DNA of 39,958 bases. It comes from an uncultured Prolixibacteraceae bacterium (GTDB lineage: Bacteria > Bacteroidota > Bacteroidia > Bacteroidales > Prolixibacteraceae). The notes beneath the pieces were generated by a model. That model did not search any database and was not told the origin of the DNA. It worked only from the letters and a program-made list of their open reading frames with translations. The stretch spans positions 1 to 39,958 of the forward strand of contig CAJXZG010000047.1 in the NCBI GenBank assembly GCA_913063265.1, read 5' to 3'. Both the position numbers and the translations under genes were made by a program. The stretch's first letter is position 1, and every line of letters starts with the position of its first letter. Positions 1 through 8,616 of the stretch are shown in pieces.

Positions 1-1
1 A

Positions 2-76
2 AAATCAATTTACAACTTTGAAGGGAAACCGAAAGGGAGTACCTTCTTTTTAATTAATTTAGTCGGACACTACTGA
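2..76 (+). CDS. Possible C-terminal tail of an outer-membrane barrel protein (partial, runs off left edge)
   Basis: An open frame enters from the left edge and stops with TGA at 74-76, 28 bases before the next gene. The 24 residues end in ...GSTFFLINLVGHY. Alternating hydrophobic residues and a terminal aromatic residue are what Bacteroidota outer-membrane barrels, including TonB-dependent receptors, carry as their BamA recognition strand. A frame of this length could be open by chance, and a competing frame stops at 19-21. Function is inferred from the last strand only. Confidence 0.3.
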   Translation, partial: KSIYNFEGKPKGSTFFLINLVGHY

Positions 77-104
77 TTAAATTAGTCAACCTAAAAATCA
101 AAAT

Positions 105-2039
105 ATGGAAAACAAAAAGAAAAAGAGTAGCAACAGAATCTGGTTGTTCAGAATAATATCAATTATGTTTTCCATACTTATAATTGTATTTATTGAATTG
201 ATATTGAGATTAGCCGGTTACGGACATAGTTATGATCTGTTTGTGGAAAGTGAGACATACCCTGGTCATTATGTAATGAATGAGTTTGCATCCGAAAAGT
301 TTTTTAATAATTCGAAAACAGCAACTGTGGGATATTATGAACCATTTTCGATGAATAAAACTGACGATACGTACCGGATTTTTGTACTGGGAGAATCAAC
401 AACGGTTGGTTTTCCGTATGGCTTCAACGGTTCATTTCACCGTTGGTTAAAATACCGGTTAATGTTTACTTTTCCTGATGTTAACTTTGAAATTATAAAC
501 CTCTCGTTAACCGCAGTTAATTCATATACAATTGCAGATTTTGCTCGTAAAATTGTGGATTATGAACCCGATGCAGTTTTGATTTATGTCGGTCATAATG
601 AATATTACGGAGCACTTGGTGTAGGTTCTACATTAAGAATCGGCAAAAATCCCAGGTTGGTCAAAAGTATAATTATTTTACGTCAACTGAAGCTATATCA
701 ATTATTGCAAAATTTGTTCAGTAAAATAAAAAATGAAGAAAATCTTACAGAAAAAAACCTAATACAGCAAATGCCTGCTGATAAGCAAATTGCTTTTAAT
801 TCTGAAAAATACAGGCAAGGCATTAACCAGTTCAGGTATAATATGAACCGAACCTGTGAAATTCTGGACAAAGAGAATATTCCGGTATTAATCAGTAACG
901 TGATAAGCAATGAGAAGGATTTAAAACCATTTATCAGTGATGAAAAATCAGAAATTTCAGCTGTGATTTTTTTTAATGAGGCAGAGAAAAACTATAAGCA
1001 TGGAAATTTTGATAAAGCAAAAAGACTATATGTAAAAGCGAAAGAATATGATATGCTTAGATTCAGAGCACCGGAGGCGATCAATACGGAAATTGAAAAT
1101 CTTGCAAATTCATATAATCATATTAATCTTGTTGACTCCAAATCACATTTCGAGCAAGCCTCTCCGCAAAGGATAATTGGAAATGAGACCTTATTGGAAC
1201 ATGTACACCCTAATTTATATGGTTATGCTTTAATATCTGATGCATTTTTTATAAAAATGAAAAAGTTGAAATTAATAGAAAATAACTGGGGACAAGCCAT
1301 CAGTTTTGAACAACTATTGAAGGAAATGCCGGTTAATAAGGTAGATTCCCTAAAAGGAGAATATCAGGTTCAGTTTCTGTTAAATGAATGGCCATTTACC
1401 GATAAACCTGTTCCTAAACAGCAATTAATTAATCCTACTACCGAACTGGATAAAGATATATTAAAGTATACATTGGGTGAAATGTCATGGAACAATGTTC
1501 AGAGAAAGCTGTATGTTTCAGAATTCGAAAAAGGGAATATAGAAAGTGTACTAAAAATAAGTGAAGCTTTGGCCTTAATCGTACCTTTTGATGAAAAACT
1601 ACTAAAAGAAACGGCAGGATTAGCTTTAAGAATTAACGATAAACCAAAAGCTGCATTTTATTATTCAAAAGCATTTAGGTTAAATAAAAATCTCCCAGAT
1701 GCCCAGAATCTGGGAAGACTTTATGTCGATATGGATAAACCGGAAAAAGCTGTTTTATATTTTAAGTACATAAAAGCCGGTGATAGCGCGAATAAGTTAA
1801 ATGATTTAATAATAAATATTCTTGAAGAGAACATTAATCTGAAAGAAGATTTAAATGTAAATAGTAACAATATTGCTGCATTAAATAAATTAGCCTGGAA
1901 TTATGCTCAGCTAAGAAGTACAGAGTTGGCAAAAGAATATTTATCGAGAGCACAGGGTATAGACAAAACAAATACAAAAACCATTGAAATAGCTGAGGTG
2001 ATTACGAAAATTGAGAATGAAAAAGTGCAAATAAAATAA
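105..2039 (+). CDS. Membrane-anchored SGNH/GDSL-type hydrolase with TPR repeats
   Basis: A basic N-terminus (residues 1-11) and one hydrophobic segment (about 12-36) indicate a signal anchor, so the bulk lies outside the inner membrane. The SGNH blocks are visible: LGES with nucleophile Ser98, Asn139 in block II, GHNE at 163-166 (block III), and EHVHPN at 365-370 with catalytic His368. The usual block V Asp is replaced by Glu365. A TPR-like stretch (about 285-340) is inserted between blocks III and V, and more TPR-like helices fill about 490-640. SGNH enzymes remove O-acetyl or other ester groups from glycans, lipids or peptidoglycan; the substrate here is unknown. The gene starts at an ATG and stands alone, 242 bases before the glycan operon, so a role in deacetylating the same polysaccharides is possible but not shown. 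Its AT-rich composition differs from the operon that follows. Confidence 0.75.
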   Translation: MENKKKKSSNRIWLFRIISIMFSILIIVFIELILRLAGYGHSYDLFVESETYPGHYVMNEFASEKFFNNSKTATVGYYEPFSMNKTDDTYRIFVLGESTTVGFPYGFNGSFHRWLKYRLMFTFPDVNFEIINLSLTAVNSYTIADFARKIVDYEPDAVLIYVGHNEYYGALGVGSTLRIGKNPRLVKSIIILRQLKLYQLLQNLFSKIKNEENLTEKNLIQQMPADKQIAFNSEKYRQGINQFRYNMNRTCEILDKENIPVLISNVISNEKDLKPFISDEKSEISAVIFFNEAEKNYKHGNFDKAKRLYVKAKEYDMLRFRAPEAINTEIENLANSYNHINLVDSKSHFEQASPQRIIGNETLLEHVHPNLYGYALISDAFFIKMKKLKLIENNWGQAISFEQLLKEMPVNKVDSLKGEYQVQFLLNEWPFTDKPVPKQQLINPTTELDKDILKYTLGEMSWNNVQRKLYVSEFEKGNIESVLKISEALALIVPFDEKLLKETAGLALRINDKPKAAFYYSKAFRLNKNLPDAQNLGRLYVDMDKPEKAVLYFKYIKAGDSANKLNDLIINILEENINLKEDLNVNSNNIAALNKLAWNYAQLRSTELAKEYLSRAQGIDKTNTKTIEIAEVITKIENEKVQIK

Positions 2040-2281
2040 TCAGAAAAAATCTTTCGATTATAACATTTTATAATTATTACTTATCAATATTAAATATTAA
2101 TCCGGTTCACTGAAATTCTGAAAAATTATAAGATAGTAAGAAATAGGAAATAGTAATTTTAATAGCCGGTTTTTTGTGTGTTTATGGGAATAAAGAAAAT
2201 TCATTTTCAAATAAAAAAGTAGAATAAAAACGCTTTTGCAAACAGACTAAATTCAGAAATCAAAAATATAATTTACAGAAT

Positions 2282-4681
2282 ATGAGAAAATTAATGATAG
2301 TGACTTTCCTTATTATTTGCCATTTTGCAAATGCACAGGAAAAAAATACCGGAGGATATCCAATAGCTCCGGTTCCGTTTACATCGGTTCAGGTTACCGA
2401 TTCATTTTGGGGACAGCGTTTAAAAGCCAGCAGGGAAGTTACCATCCCTCTTGCATTTAGTAAATGCGAAGAAACAGGACGATACGATAATTTTATCCAT
2501 GCAGCTAATCCGAGTGATACCATAAAGGTTACAGGGCTTTCGTTTGACGATACCGATGTATATAAAACCATTGAAGGTGCAAGTTATGCGATGCAAACCA
2601 GTCCAAATCCCGAAATGGATAAATACATTGACAGTGTATTGCTTATTGTTGCTGCTGCTCAGGAAGAAGATGGCTATTTATATACATCACGTACGATGAA
2701 TCCGGAGCACCCTCACGAATGGGCTGGTACAGAACGCTGGGAAAAAGTGGAAGACCTGAGTCATGAATTGTACAACCTGGGGCACATGATTGAAGGTGCT
2801 GTGGCACATTACCAGTCAACAGGAAAGAAAACATTTTTGGATATTGCTGAAAAATATGCAGATTGTGCCATTCGTGAAGTTGGTCCTAACGAAGGGCAGG
2901 TAACTGTTGTGCCCGGCCACCAGATTGCAGAAATGGCAATGGCCAAACTTTATGTTGTTACCGGAAAAAAAGAATATCTCGATTTTGCCAAATACATGCT
3001 GGACATGCGCGGAAAAACTACTATTACCACCGAATACAGCCAGTCGCACAAACCGGTACTCGAACAGGATGAAGCAGTGGGGCATGCAGTTCGCGCTGCC
3101 TACATGTATTCCGGCATGGCTGATGTAGCTGCACTAACTGGTGATTCCTCTTACATAAAAGCAATCGACAGGATTTGGGAAAATATTGTTGGAAAGAAAT
3201 TGTATATAACAGGAGGTATCGGTGCTACAAATCATGGCGAAGCCTTTGGAAAAAACTATGAATTACCCAACATGTCGGCATATTGCGAAACCTGCGCTGC
3301 TATCGGAAATGTTTATATGAATTACCGTTTGTTCCTGCTTCATGGTGAATCAAAATATTATGATGTGTTGGAACGCACACTGTACAATGGATTAATCAGC
3401 GGTGTATCGCTTGAAGGTGATGGATTCTTTTATCCAAATCCGCTTGAATCGGTTGGACAACACGAACGCAGGGCCTGGTTTGGCTGTGCATGTTGTCCAT
3501 CAAATGTTAGCCGTTTTATTCCCTCGGTTCCCGGTTATGTTTACGCAGTTAAAGACGACAATCTGTATATCAACTTGTTTATGTCGAATAATTCGGAAAT
3601 TGAACTGGATGGTAAAAAAGTAGAGTTGACTCAAACAACCAGTTACCCATGGAGTGGTGATATCAGTATTGATATAAAGCCAAAGAAAAAACAGGATTTT
3701 AAGCTCAAAATAAGAGTGCCGGGTTGGGTGCTGGGAGATGTTGTTCCAAGCGACCTGTACAAATATGCCGATAAAAAGAAATTAAGTTATGCCGTCAAAG
3801 TTAATGGTGAAGTGGTTAGCAGCGAATTAGAGGATGGTTATTTCACGATCACTCGTAAGTGGCAAAAAGGCGATAAAGTGGAAATTCATTTTGACATGGA
3901 ACCACGAATTGTAAAAGCACATCCGCTGGTTGAAGCCGATGCCGGAAAACTCTCGGTGGAAAGAGGCCCTGTTGTCTACTGTGCAGAGTGGCCTGATAAT
4001 GACTTTAGCGTTCTTTCTGCCGTTTTGCCACTAAAACCAAAATTTTCAGTTGAATTTAAGGAAGATTTGCTGTACGGGATAAATACAATTAGTACTGAAA
4101 GTCAGTTATTAGCATATAACAGTGATGGCAAAATTGAAGTAAAAGATGTTACACTAAATATGATTCCGTATTATGCATGGGCCCATCGTGGGAGTGGAGA
4201 AATGTCGGTTTGGTTAGCCAATGATTTAAGTGTGATTCGTCCGGTGAAAGAGCCAACCATAGCTTCGGAAAGTAAAATCGATGCTTCGCACAATGTTAAA
4301 TCGATTAGTGCCATTAATGACCGTCTTGTTCCTAAAGACGAACACGATCGCAGTGTGCCGTATTATCATTGGTGGCCAAAACAAAATACTATCGAGTGGA
4401 TTTCTTACGAGTTCGATAGCGAAAAAACAGTAAGCAGTGCAAGTGTATTTTGGTTCGATGATGGCCCATGGGGAGGATGCCGCGTTCCTGACAGCTGGAA
4501 GATTTATTATAAAGGCGCCAGTGGTAACTGGATTCCTGTTGAAAATGAAGATGAATATGCTACCGTAAAAGGATTCACAAATTCAGTTTCATTTACACCC
4601 GTAAAAACCACGGCAGTAAAAATGGAAATTGTATTGCCAAAAGAATATGCGTCGGGTTTATTTGAATGGGAAATTGAGTAA
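2282..4681 (+). CDS. GH127 beta-L-arabinofuranosidase with C-terminal carbohydrate-binding-like module
   Basis: A signal peptide (about 1-18, ending FANA) sends the protein to the periplasm or beyond. The middle, about residues 30-640, is a GH127 (former DUF1680) (alpha/alpha)6 barrel plus beta-sandwich. The family's zinc-bound thiol centre is visible as YCETC (Glu336, Cys338) and CACCP (Cys404, Cys405). In characterised GH127 enzymes such as HypBA1, one Glu and three Cys bind Zn, and a Cys of the CC pair is the nucleophile. Family members release terminal beta-L-arabinofuranose from plant hydroxyproline-rich glycoproteins or pectin. The last ~120 residues, rich in Trp and beta strands, look like a discoidin (F5/8 type C)-like module. 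This is the first gene of a tight operon; the next starts 10 bases downstream. No clear Bacteroidota promoter was found upstream. Confidence 0.9.
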   Translation: MRKLMIVTFLIICHFANAQEKNTGGYPIAPVPFTSVQVTDSFWGQRLKASREVTIPLAFSKCEETGRYDNFIHAANPSDTIKVTGLSFDDTDVYKTIEGASYAMQTSPNPEMDKYIDSVLLIVAAAQEEDGYLYTSRTMNPEHPHEWAGTERWEKVEDLSHELYNLGHMIEGAVAHYQSTGKKTFLDIAEKYADCAIREVGPNEGQVTVVPGHQIAEMAMAKLYVVTGKKEYLDFAKYMLDMRGKTTITTEYSQSHKPVLEQDEAVGHAVRAAYMYSGMADVAALTGDSSYIKAIDRIWENIVGKKLYITGGIGATNHGEAFGKNYELPNMSAYCETCAAIGNVYMNYRLFLLHGESKYYDVLERTLYNGLISGVSLEGDGFFYPNPLESVGQHERRAWFGCACCPSNVSRFIPSVPGYVYAVKDDNLYINLFMSNNSEIELDGKKVELTQTTSYPWSGDISIDIKPKKKQDFKLKIRVPGWVLGDVVPSDLYKYADKKKLSYAVKVNGEVVSSELEDGYFTITRKWQKGDKVEIHFDMEPRIVKAHPLVEADAGKLSVERGPVVYCAEWPDNDFSVLSAVLPLKPKFSVEFKEDLLYGINTISTESQLLAYNSDGKIEVKDVTLNMIPYYAWAHRGSGEMSVWLANDLSVIRPVKEPTIASESKIDASHNVKSISAINDRLVPKDEHDRSVPYYHWWPKQNTIEWISYEFDSEKTVSSASVFWFDDGPWGGCRVPDSWKIYYKGASGNWIPVENEDEYATVKGFTNSVSFTPVKTTAVKMEIVLPKEYASGLFEWEIE

Positions 4682-4691
4682 TTGAAAAAGA

Positions 4692-5510
4692 ATGATGCAG
4701 AAAATAATTTTTATTGGGATACTGATAATGTTGTTTGTTGGAGCTAGTGCCAATGATGCTAACAAGGATTATAAAATCACAAGCCCACCGCAAGAATTAG
4801 AACTCGATTCATTTTACAAAAAGTACTTAAATGTAAACGGCATTCACATCATTAGTTCATTTCGCGTACCCGACTCGGCAATTGTAAAAGCCTGTGAAAT
4901 TATTGATTTTATGACCAGTGGTTTGCCTGAAGAAGTTCTGGCTCAAATGGTGAATGTAAATACCCGTGTTGGAATTATGGCGCGCTACGAAGGAACCACT
5001 GATATTCCGGAACATGCGCATTTGGCAAAGGACACTACTTTAAACTGGGATATTCGTGCACGAGGTTTGGGCGGAACGCTTCGGATGCCACTAACAACCT
5101 GTGCAGAAGAAAACCTGTTGTGCTACCAGATTGATAAATACAATGCCGAGGATATTTTAATTCATGAATTTGCACACACTATTCATGGAGTGGGAATTAT
5201 TCCTTTGGATGATACATTTAACGATTTACTTCAGGAAAAACTGGATGCTGCCATGGAAGCGGGTTTATATAAAAATACTTATGCTGCCACTAATATTTGG
5301 GAGTATTGGGCAGAGGGAGTTCAAAACTGGTTCAACGTGAATGCTGAAGTGGAGAAAGCAGATGGAAAACATAACTGGGTGAACACTCGTGAAGACATGA
5401 GAAAATATGATCCTGATTTGTACGAAATTGTAGGTCGTTATTTTTCTGATTTTGAAGGAAACCCGTCATGTCATCCAACCACCAATTTATACACCGGTCA
5501 AAAAAACTAG
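4692..5510 (+). CDS. Secreted zinc metallopeptidase-like protein (HEFAH zincin)
   Basis: The 272-aa protein has a clear signal peptide (about 1-20, ending VGASA). A zincin helix HEFAH lies at residues 158-162, followed 41 residues later by EYWAE (204-208), whose Glu204 or Glu208 would be the third zinc ligand of a gluzincin. The region before the helix contains a conserved-looking RARGLGGT stretch (about 118-125) and two Cys. No specific peptidase family is recognised with confidence. The gene starts ATGATG 10 bases after the GH127 stop and ends 4 bases before the next start, so it is co-transcribed and probably co-translated with arabinofuranosidases. A role in opening plant glycoproteins (extensin, arabinogalactan protein), whose glycans its neighbours attack, is an inference. 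It could instead be an inactive or structural member of the fold. Confidence 0.7.
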   Translation: MMQKIIFIGILIMLFVGASANDANKDYKITSPPQELELDSFYKKYLNVNGIHIISSFRVPDSAIVKACEIIDFMTSGLPEEVLAQMVNVNTRVGIMARYEGTTDIPEHAHLAKDTTLNWDIRARGLGGTLRMPLTTCAEENLLCYQIDKYNAEDILIHEFAHTIHGVGIIPLDDTFNDLLQEKLDAAMEAGLYKNTYAATNIWEYWAEGVQNWFNVNAEVEKADGKHNWVNTREDMRKYDPDLYEIVGRYFSDFEGNPSCHPTTNLYTGQKN

Positions 5511-5514
5511 GAAT

Positions 5515-8500
5515 ATGCGAATTTATAAATTGATAACTGGAGCACTACTTTGTTTTTTTGCATGGAGTACAACTCCCTTATTGGCGCAAACTGGAGACCA
5601 GATTCTAGACGGAATTGGAGAAACAGCATTAATTTCCCGATACACATTTGAAGGAAATACAAAAGATTGGTCTCGTAATAATTTACATGGTAAAATTAAT
5701 GGTAACTACCAATTTACAGACGATGACCAGTTTGGCAATGTACTTTCTTTGTCGGGCGAAGAAGAAACCTTTGTTTCTATTCCCGGCGAATCAATAAGGA
5801 ACGAAGAATCTTTGAGTATTAGCGGGTGGATTTACCTGCGCTCGCCAAAACCTGGTCAGGTCTTGTGTGATTTTGGAAAAGGCAGCCAGTCGCATTTTAC
5901 TGTTGCTCCAACAGGTGCAAAAGAAAATGAAGGTCTCGAGGCTCAAATCAAAACTAAAGAGAGTAATTATCATACAAGTTCGTCGGCCCTGACTCCCTAT
6001 AAATGGAATCATCTGGCTGTTGTTATCGATATTCCTGCTAAAACCCTGCGTGCTTATGTTAACGGAAAGCTCGCAAGCGAAACAAAGAATGTGGAAATGG
6101 AGCTTAGCCAGCTTTTCGATGATAACGAGATTAAAAACAACAAACTTTATATCGGGAAATCCTTAACAGGAGGTGAACAGCATTTAAATGCCAAACTGTA
6201 CGATTTTCGGATTTACAGAATCCCGTTAAGCGAAAACCAGGTTGCTGCAATTCACAATAATGCCTTAAAGGTTGAAGACGCAACTGTACGAACACGAAAA
6301 GAACGGGAAGGTAGTTTGCAAAAGTTTCCGGAAACTACGCCACAATTGTATAATGCATATTTGTCGGGTGTACAAAATGCTGAAGTGGAAACAGTTGTGG
6401 GTGTTCTCCCAAAACTGCCACGTTATGTAAAAGGTATTTACAAAGACGATTTTAAGGGGCCTGAAGTAAGAGTGATTTGGCCTGCTCCTAAAGATAACAG
6501 TGCTGTTCTAAATCCCGGAGAATATACACTAACTGGCCGTGTTTCAGGAACCAACCTTCAACCCAAAGCCATTGTTACGGTTAAAAAGGCAAAAGAGTCG
6601 GTAGCACCTGAACGCTCGTTGGAAGTATTTGAGCTTAGCCAGGTTTCACTCGATGCTGACATTCATAACCATCAAACCAAGTTTACCGAAAACCGCGATA
6701 AGTTCTTACGTGGTCTAGCCAATACAAATCCCGACGATTTCTTGTATATGTTTCGTAATGCTTTTGGACAAAAACAACCCGAAGGGGCACAACAATTAGG
6801 AGTATGGGACAGCCAGGAAACCAAACTACGAGGGCATGCCACCGGTCATTACATGAGTGGTATTGCTCAGGCTTATGCAAGTACAGGCTACGATGCTGCA
6901 CTTCAAGCTAATTTCGCCGAAAAGATGGAGTATATGGTGAACACTTTGTACGATTTAGCCCAATTGTCGGGTCAGCCAAAAACAGCCGGAGGCAAATGTA
7001 TTGCAAATCCGTTGGCGGTACCTCCGGGGCCGGGTAGCTCTGAATTTAATTCAGACTTAAGTGAAGTAGGCATTCGTACCGATTACTGGAACTGGGGTAA
7101 AGGATTTATAAGTGCCTATCCGCCTGACCAGTTTATTATGTTGGAAAGCGGAGCGAAATACGGAACCGATAACAATAAAATATGGGCTCCTTATTATACA
7201 CTGCATAAGATTCTTGCCGGTTTAATGGATATATATGAAGTTAGCGGCAACGAAAAGGCGCTTCAAATAGCTGAAGGAATGGGCGACTGGGTGCATACCC
7301 GTTTAAGCCGGTTGCCAACCAAAACGCTCATCAGCATGTGGAACAGTTATATAGCCGGAGAATTTGGAGGAATGAACGAAGCAATGGCACGACTTTTCCG
7401 TTTAAGTGGCGAAGCCAGGTTCATGGAAACGGCCAAGTTGTTCGATAATATCAGAATGTTTTATGGCGATGCCGAACATTCGCATGGCTTGGCAAAAAAT
7501 GTTGATATGTTCCGCGGATTGCATGCCAATCAGCATATTCCACAAATAATGGGTGCACTCGAGGTTTATCGCGATTCAGAGGCTCCTGAGTACTACCACA
7601 TTGCTGATAACTTCTGGGATATGGCAACCAACGATTACATGTACAGCATTGGTGGTGTGGCCGGAGCCAGTAATCCTTCCAACGCAGAATGTTTCACCAG
7701 TGAACCTGCAAGCCTTTATGAAAATGGTTTTTCGGCAGGCGGTCAAAACGAAACCTGTGCAACTTATAATATGCTTAAACTAACCCGCAATCTTTTCTTG
7801 TACGACCATCGTGCTGAGTTAATGGATTATTACGAGCGCGGGCTTTACAATCATATTCTGGCTTCTGTTGCCAAAGACTCTCCGGCCAACACCTATCACG
7901 TGCCTTTGCGCCCGGGTTCGGTAAAACATTTTGGTAATCCCGACATGCATGGATTTACTTGTTGTAACGGTACGGCCTTGGAAAGCAGCACAAAATTGCA
8001 AAACTCGATTTATTTTAAAAGTGCCGACAATAAAGCATTATACGTAAACCTGTTTGTGCCGTCAACATTAAACTGGACAGAGAAAAAGGTAGCAATTACT
8101 CAAAAAACAGCTTTCCCAAAAGAAGATAATACCGTAATAACCGTTAACGGAGATGCTAAGTTTGAAATGAATGTACGTGTGCCTCATTGGGCAACAAAAG
8201 GTTTTACAGTGAAGATTAACGGCAAGGATGAAAAAGTTTCGGCCGAGCCTGGAAGTTATCTTTCCATAAAACGTAACTGGAAAGATGGAGATGCAGTAGA
8301 ATTGCACATGCCATTTTCTTTTTACCTTGAGCCGGTTATGGATCAGCAAAATATAGCCAGTTTGTTTTATGGCCCGGTTTTATTGGCTGCCCAGGAAGAC
8401 GAGCCGCGTAAAGAATGGCGGAAGGTTACTTTGAATGCCGTGGACATCAGTAAATCGATTTCAGGCGATCCTGAAAAGCTGTTGTTTAATATCGATGGGG

Positions 8501-8568
8501 TGGTTTTTAAACCTTTTTATGAAACTTACGGTCGTCATTCAGTTTATCTCGATGTTAGGTTGAAATAG
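5515..8568 (+). CDS. LamG-Ig-GH146/GH127-type beta-L-arabinofuranosidase
   Basis: The frame is open further upstream (ATG at 5452), but that start would overlap the previous gene. ATG 5515 gives a signal peptide ending PLLAQ and a 4-base gap, so it is preferred (1017 aa). Domains in order: LamG/concanavalin-like lectin (about 30-250), a bacterial Ig-like domain with the GEYTLTGRVSGT pattern (about 285-365), then a long catalytic domain (about 370-1010). The catalytic thiol centre is visible as NETC (Glu746, Cys748) and TCCNG (Cys816, Cys817), matching the Glu plus three-Cys site of GH127/GH146. The RGHATGHYMSG motif is typical of the GH146-like branch. The likely reaction is release of beta-L-arabinofuranose, complementing the GH127 enzyme two genes upstream. 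The lectin and Ig modules probably position the enzyme on polysaccharide. Confidence 0.88.
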   Translation: MRIYKLITGALLCFFAWSTTPLLAQTGDQILDGIGETALISRYTFEGNTKDWSRNNLHGKINGNYQFTDDDQFGNVLSLSGEEETFVSIPGESIRNEESLSISGWIYLRSPKPGQVLCDFGKGSQSHFTVAPTGAKENEGLEAQIKTKESNYHTSSSALTPYKWNHLAVVIDIPAKTLRAYVNGKLASETKNVEMELSQLFDDNEIKNNKLYIGKSLTGGEQHLNAKLYDFRIYRIPLSENQVAAIHNNALKVEDATVRTRKEREGSLQKFPETTPQLYNAYLSGVQNAEVETVVGVLPKLPRYVKGIYKDDFKGPEVRVIWPAPKDNSAVLNPGEYTLTGRVSGTNLQPKAIVTVKKAKESVAPERSLEVFELSQVSLDADIHNHQTKFTENRDKFLRGLANTNPDDFLYMFRNAFGQKQPEGAQQLGVWDSQETKLRGHATGHYMSGIAQAYASTGYDAALQANFAEKMEYMVNTLYDLAQLSGQPKTAGGKCIANPLAVPPGPGSSEFNSDLSEVGIRTDYWNWGKGFISAYPPDQFIMLESGAKYGTDNNKIWAPYYTLHKILAGLMDIYEVSGNEKALQIAEGMGDWVHTRLSRLPTKTLISMWNSYIAGEFGGMNEAMARLFRLSGEARFMETAKLFDNIRMFYGDAEHSHGLAKNVDMFRGLHANQHIPQIMGALEVYRDSEAPEYYHIADNFWDMATNDYMYSIGGVAGASNPSNAECFTSEPASLYENGFSAGGQNETCATYNMLKLTRNLFLYDHRAELMDYYERGLYNHILASVAKDSPANTYHVPLRPGSVKHFGNPDMHGFTCCNGTALESSTKLQNSIYFKSADNKALYVNLFVPSTLNWTEKKVAITQKTAFPKEDNTVITVNGDAKFEMNVRVPHWATKGFTVKINGKDEKVSAEPGSYLSIKRNWKDGDAVELHMPFSFYLEPVMDQQNIASLFYGPVLLAAQEDEPRKEWRKVTLNAVDISKSISGDPEKLLFNIDGVVFKPFYETYGRHSVYLDVRLK

Positions 8569-8616
8569 TGCAGGTTAAGTTTGAAAAAGTAATTCATTTT
8601 GGAAATTAAAGAAAAA

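Noticed and set aside
2816..3128. Antisense and shifted open frames within the GH127 gene
   Set aside because: They are shadows of the real frame: no family similarity, poor composition and no start context.
5452..5514. Upstream ATG extension of the GH146-type gene
   Set aside because: It would overlap the zincin gene and place 21 extra residues before a clear signal peptide.
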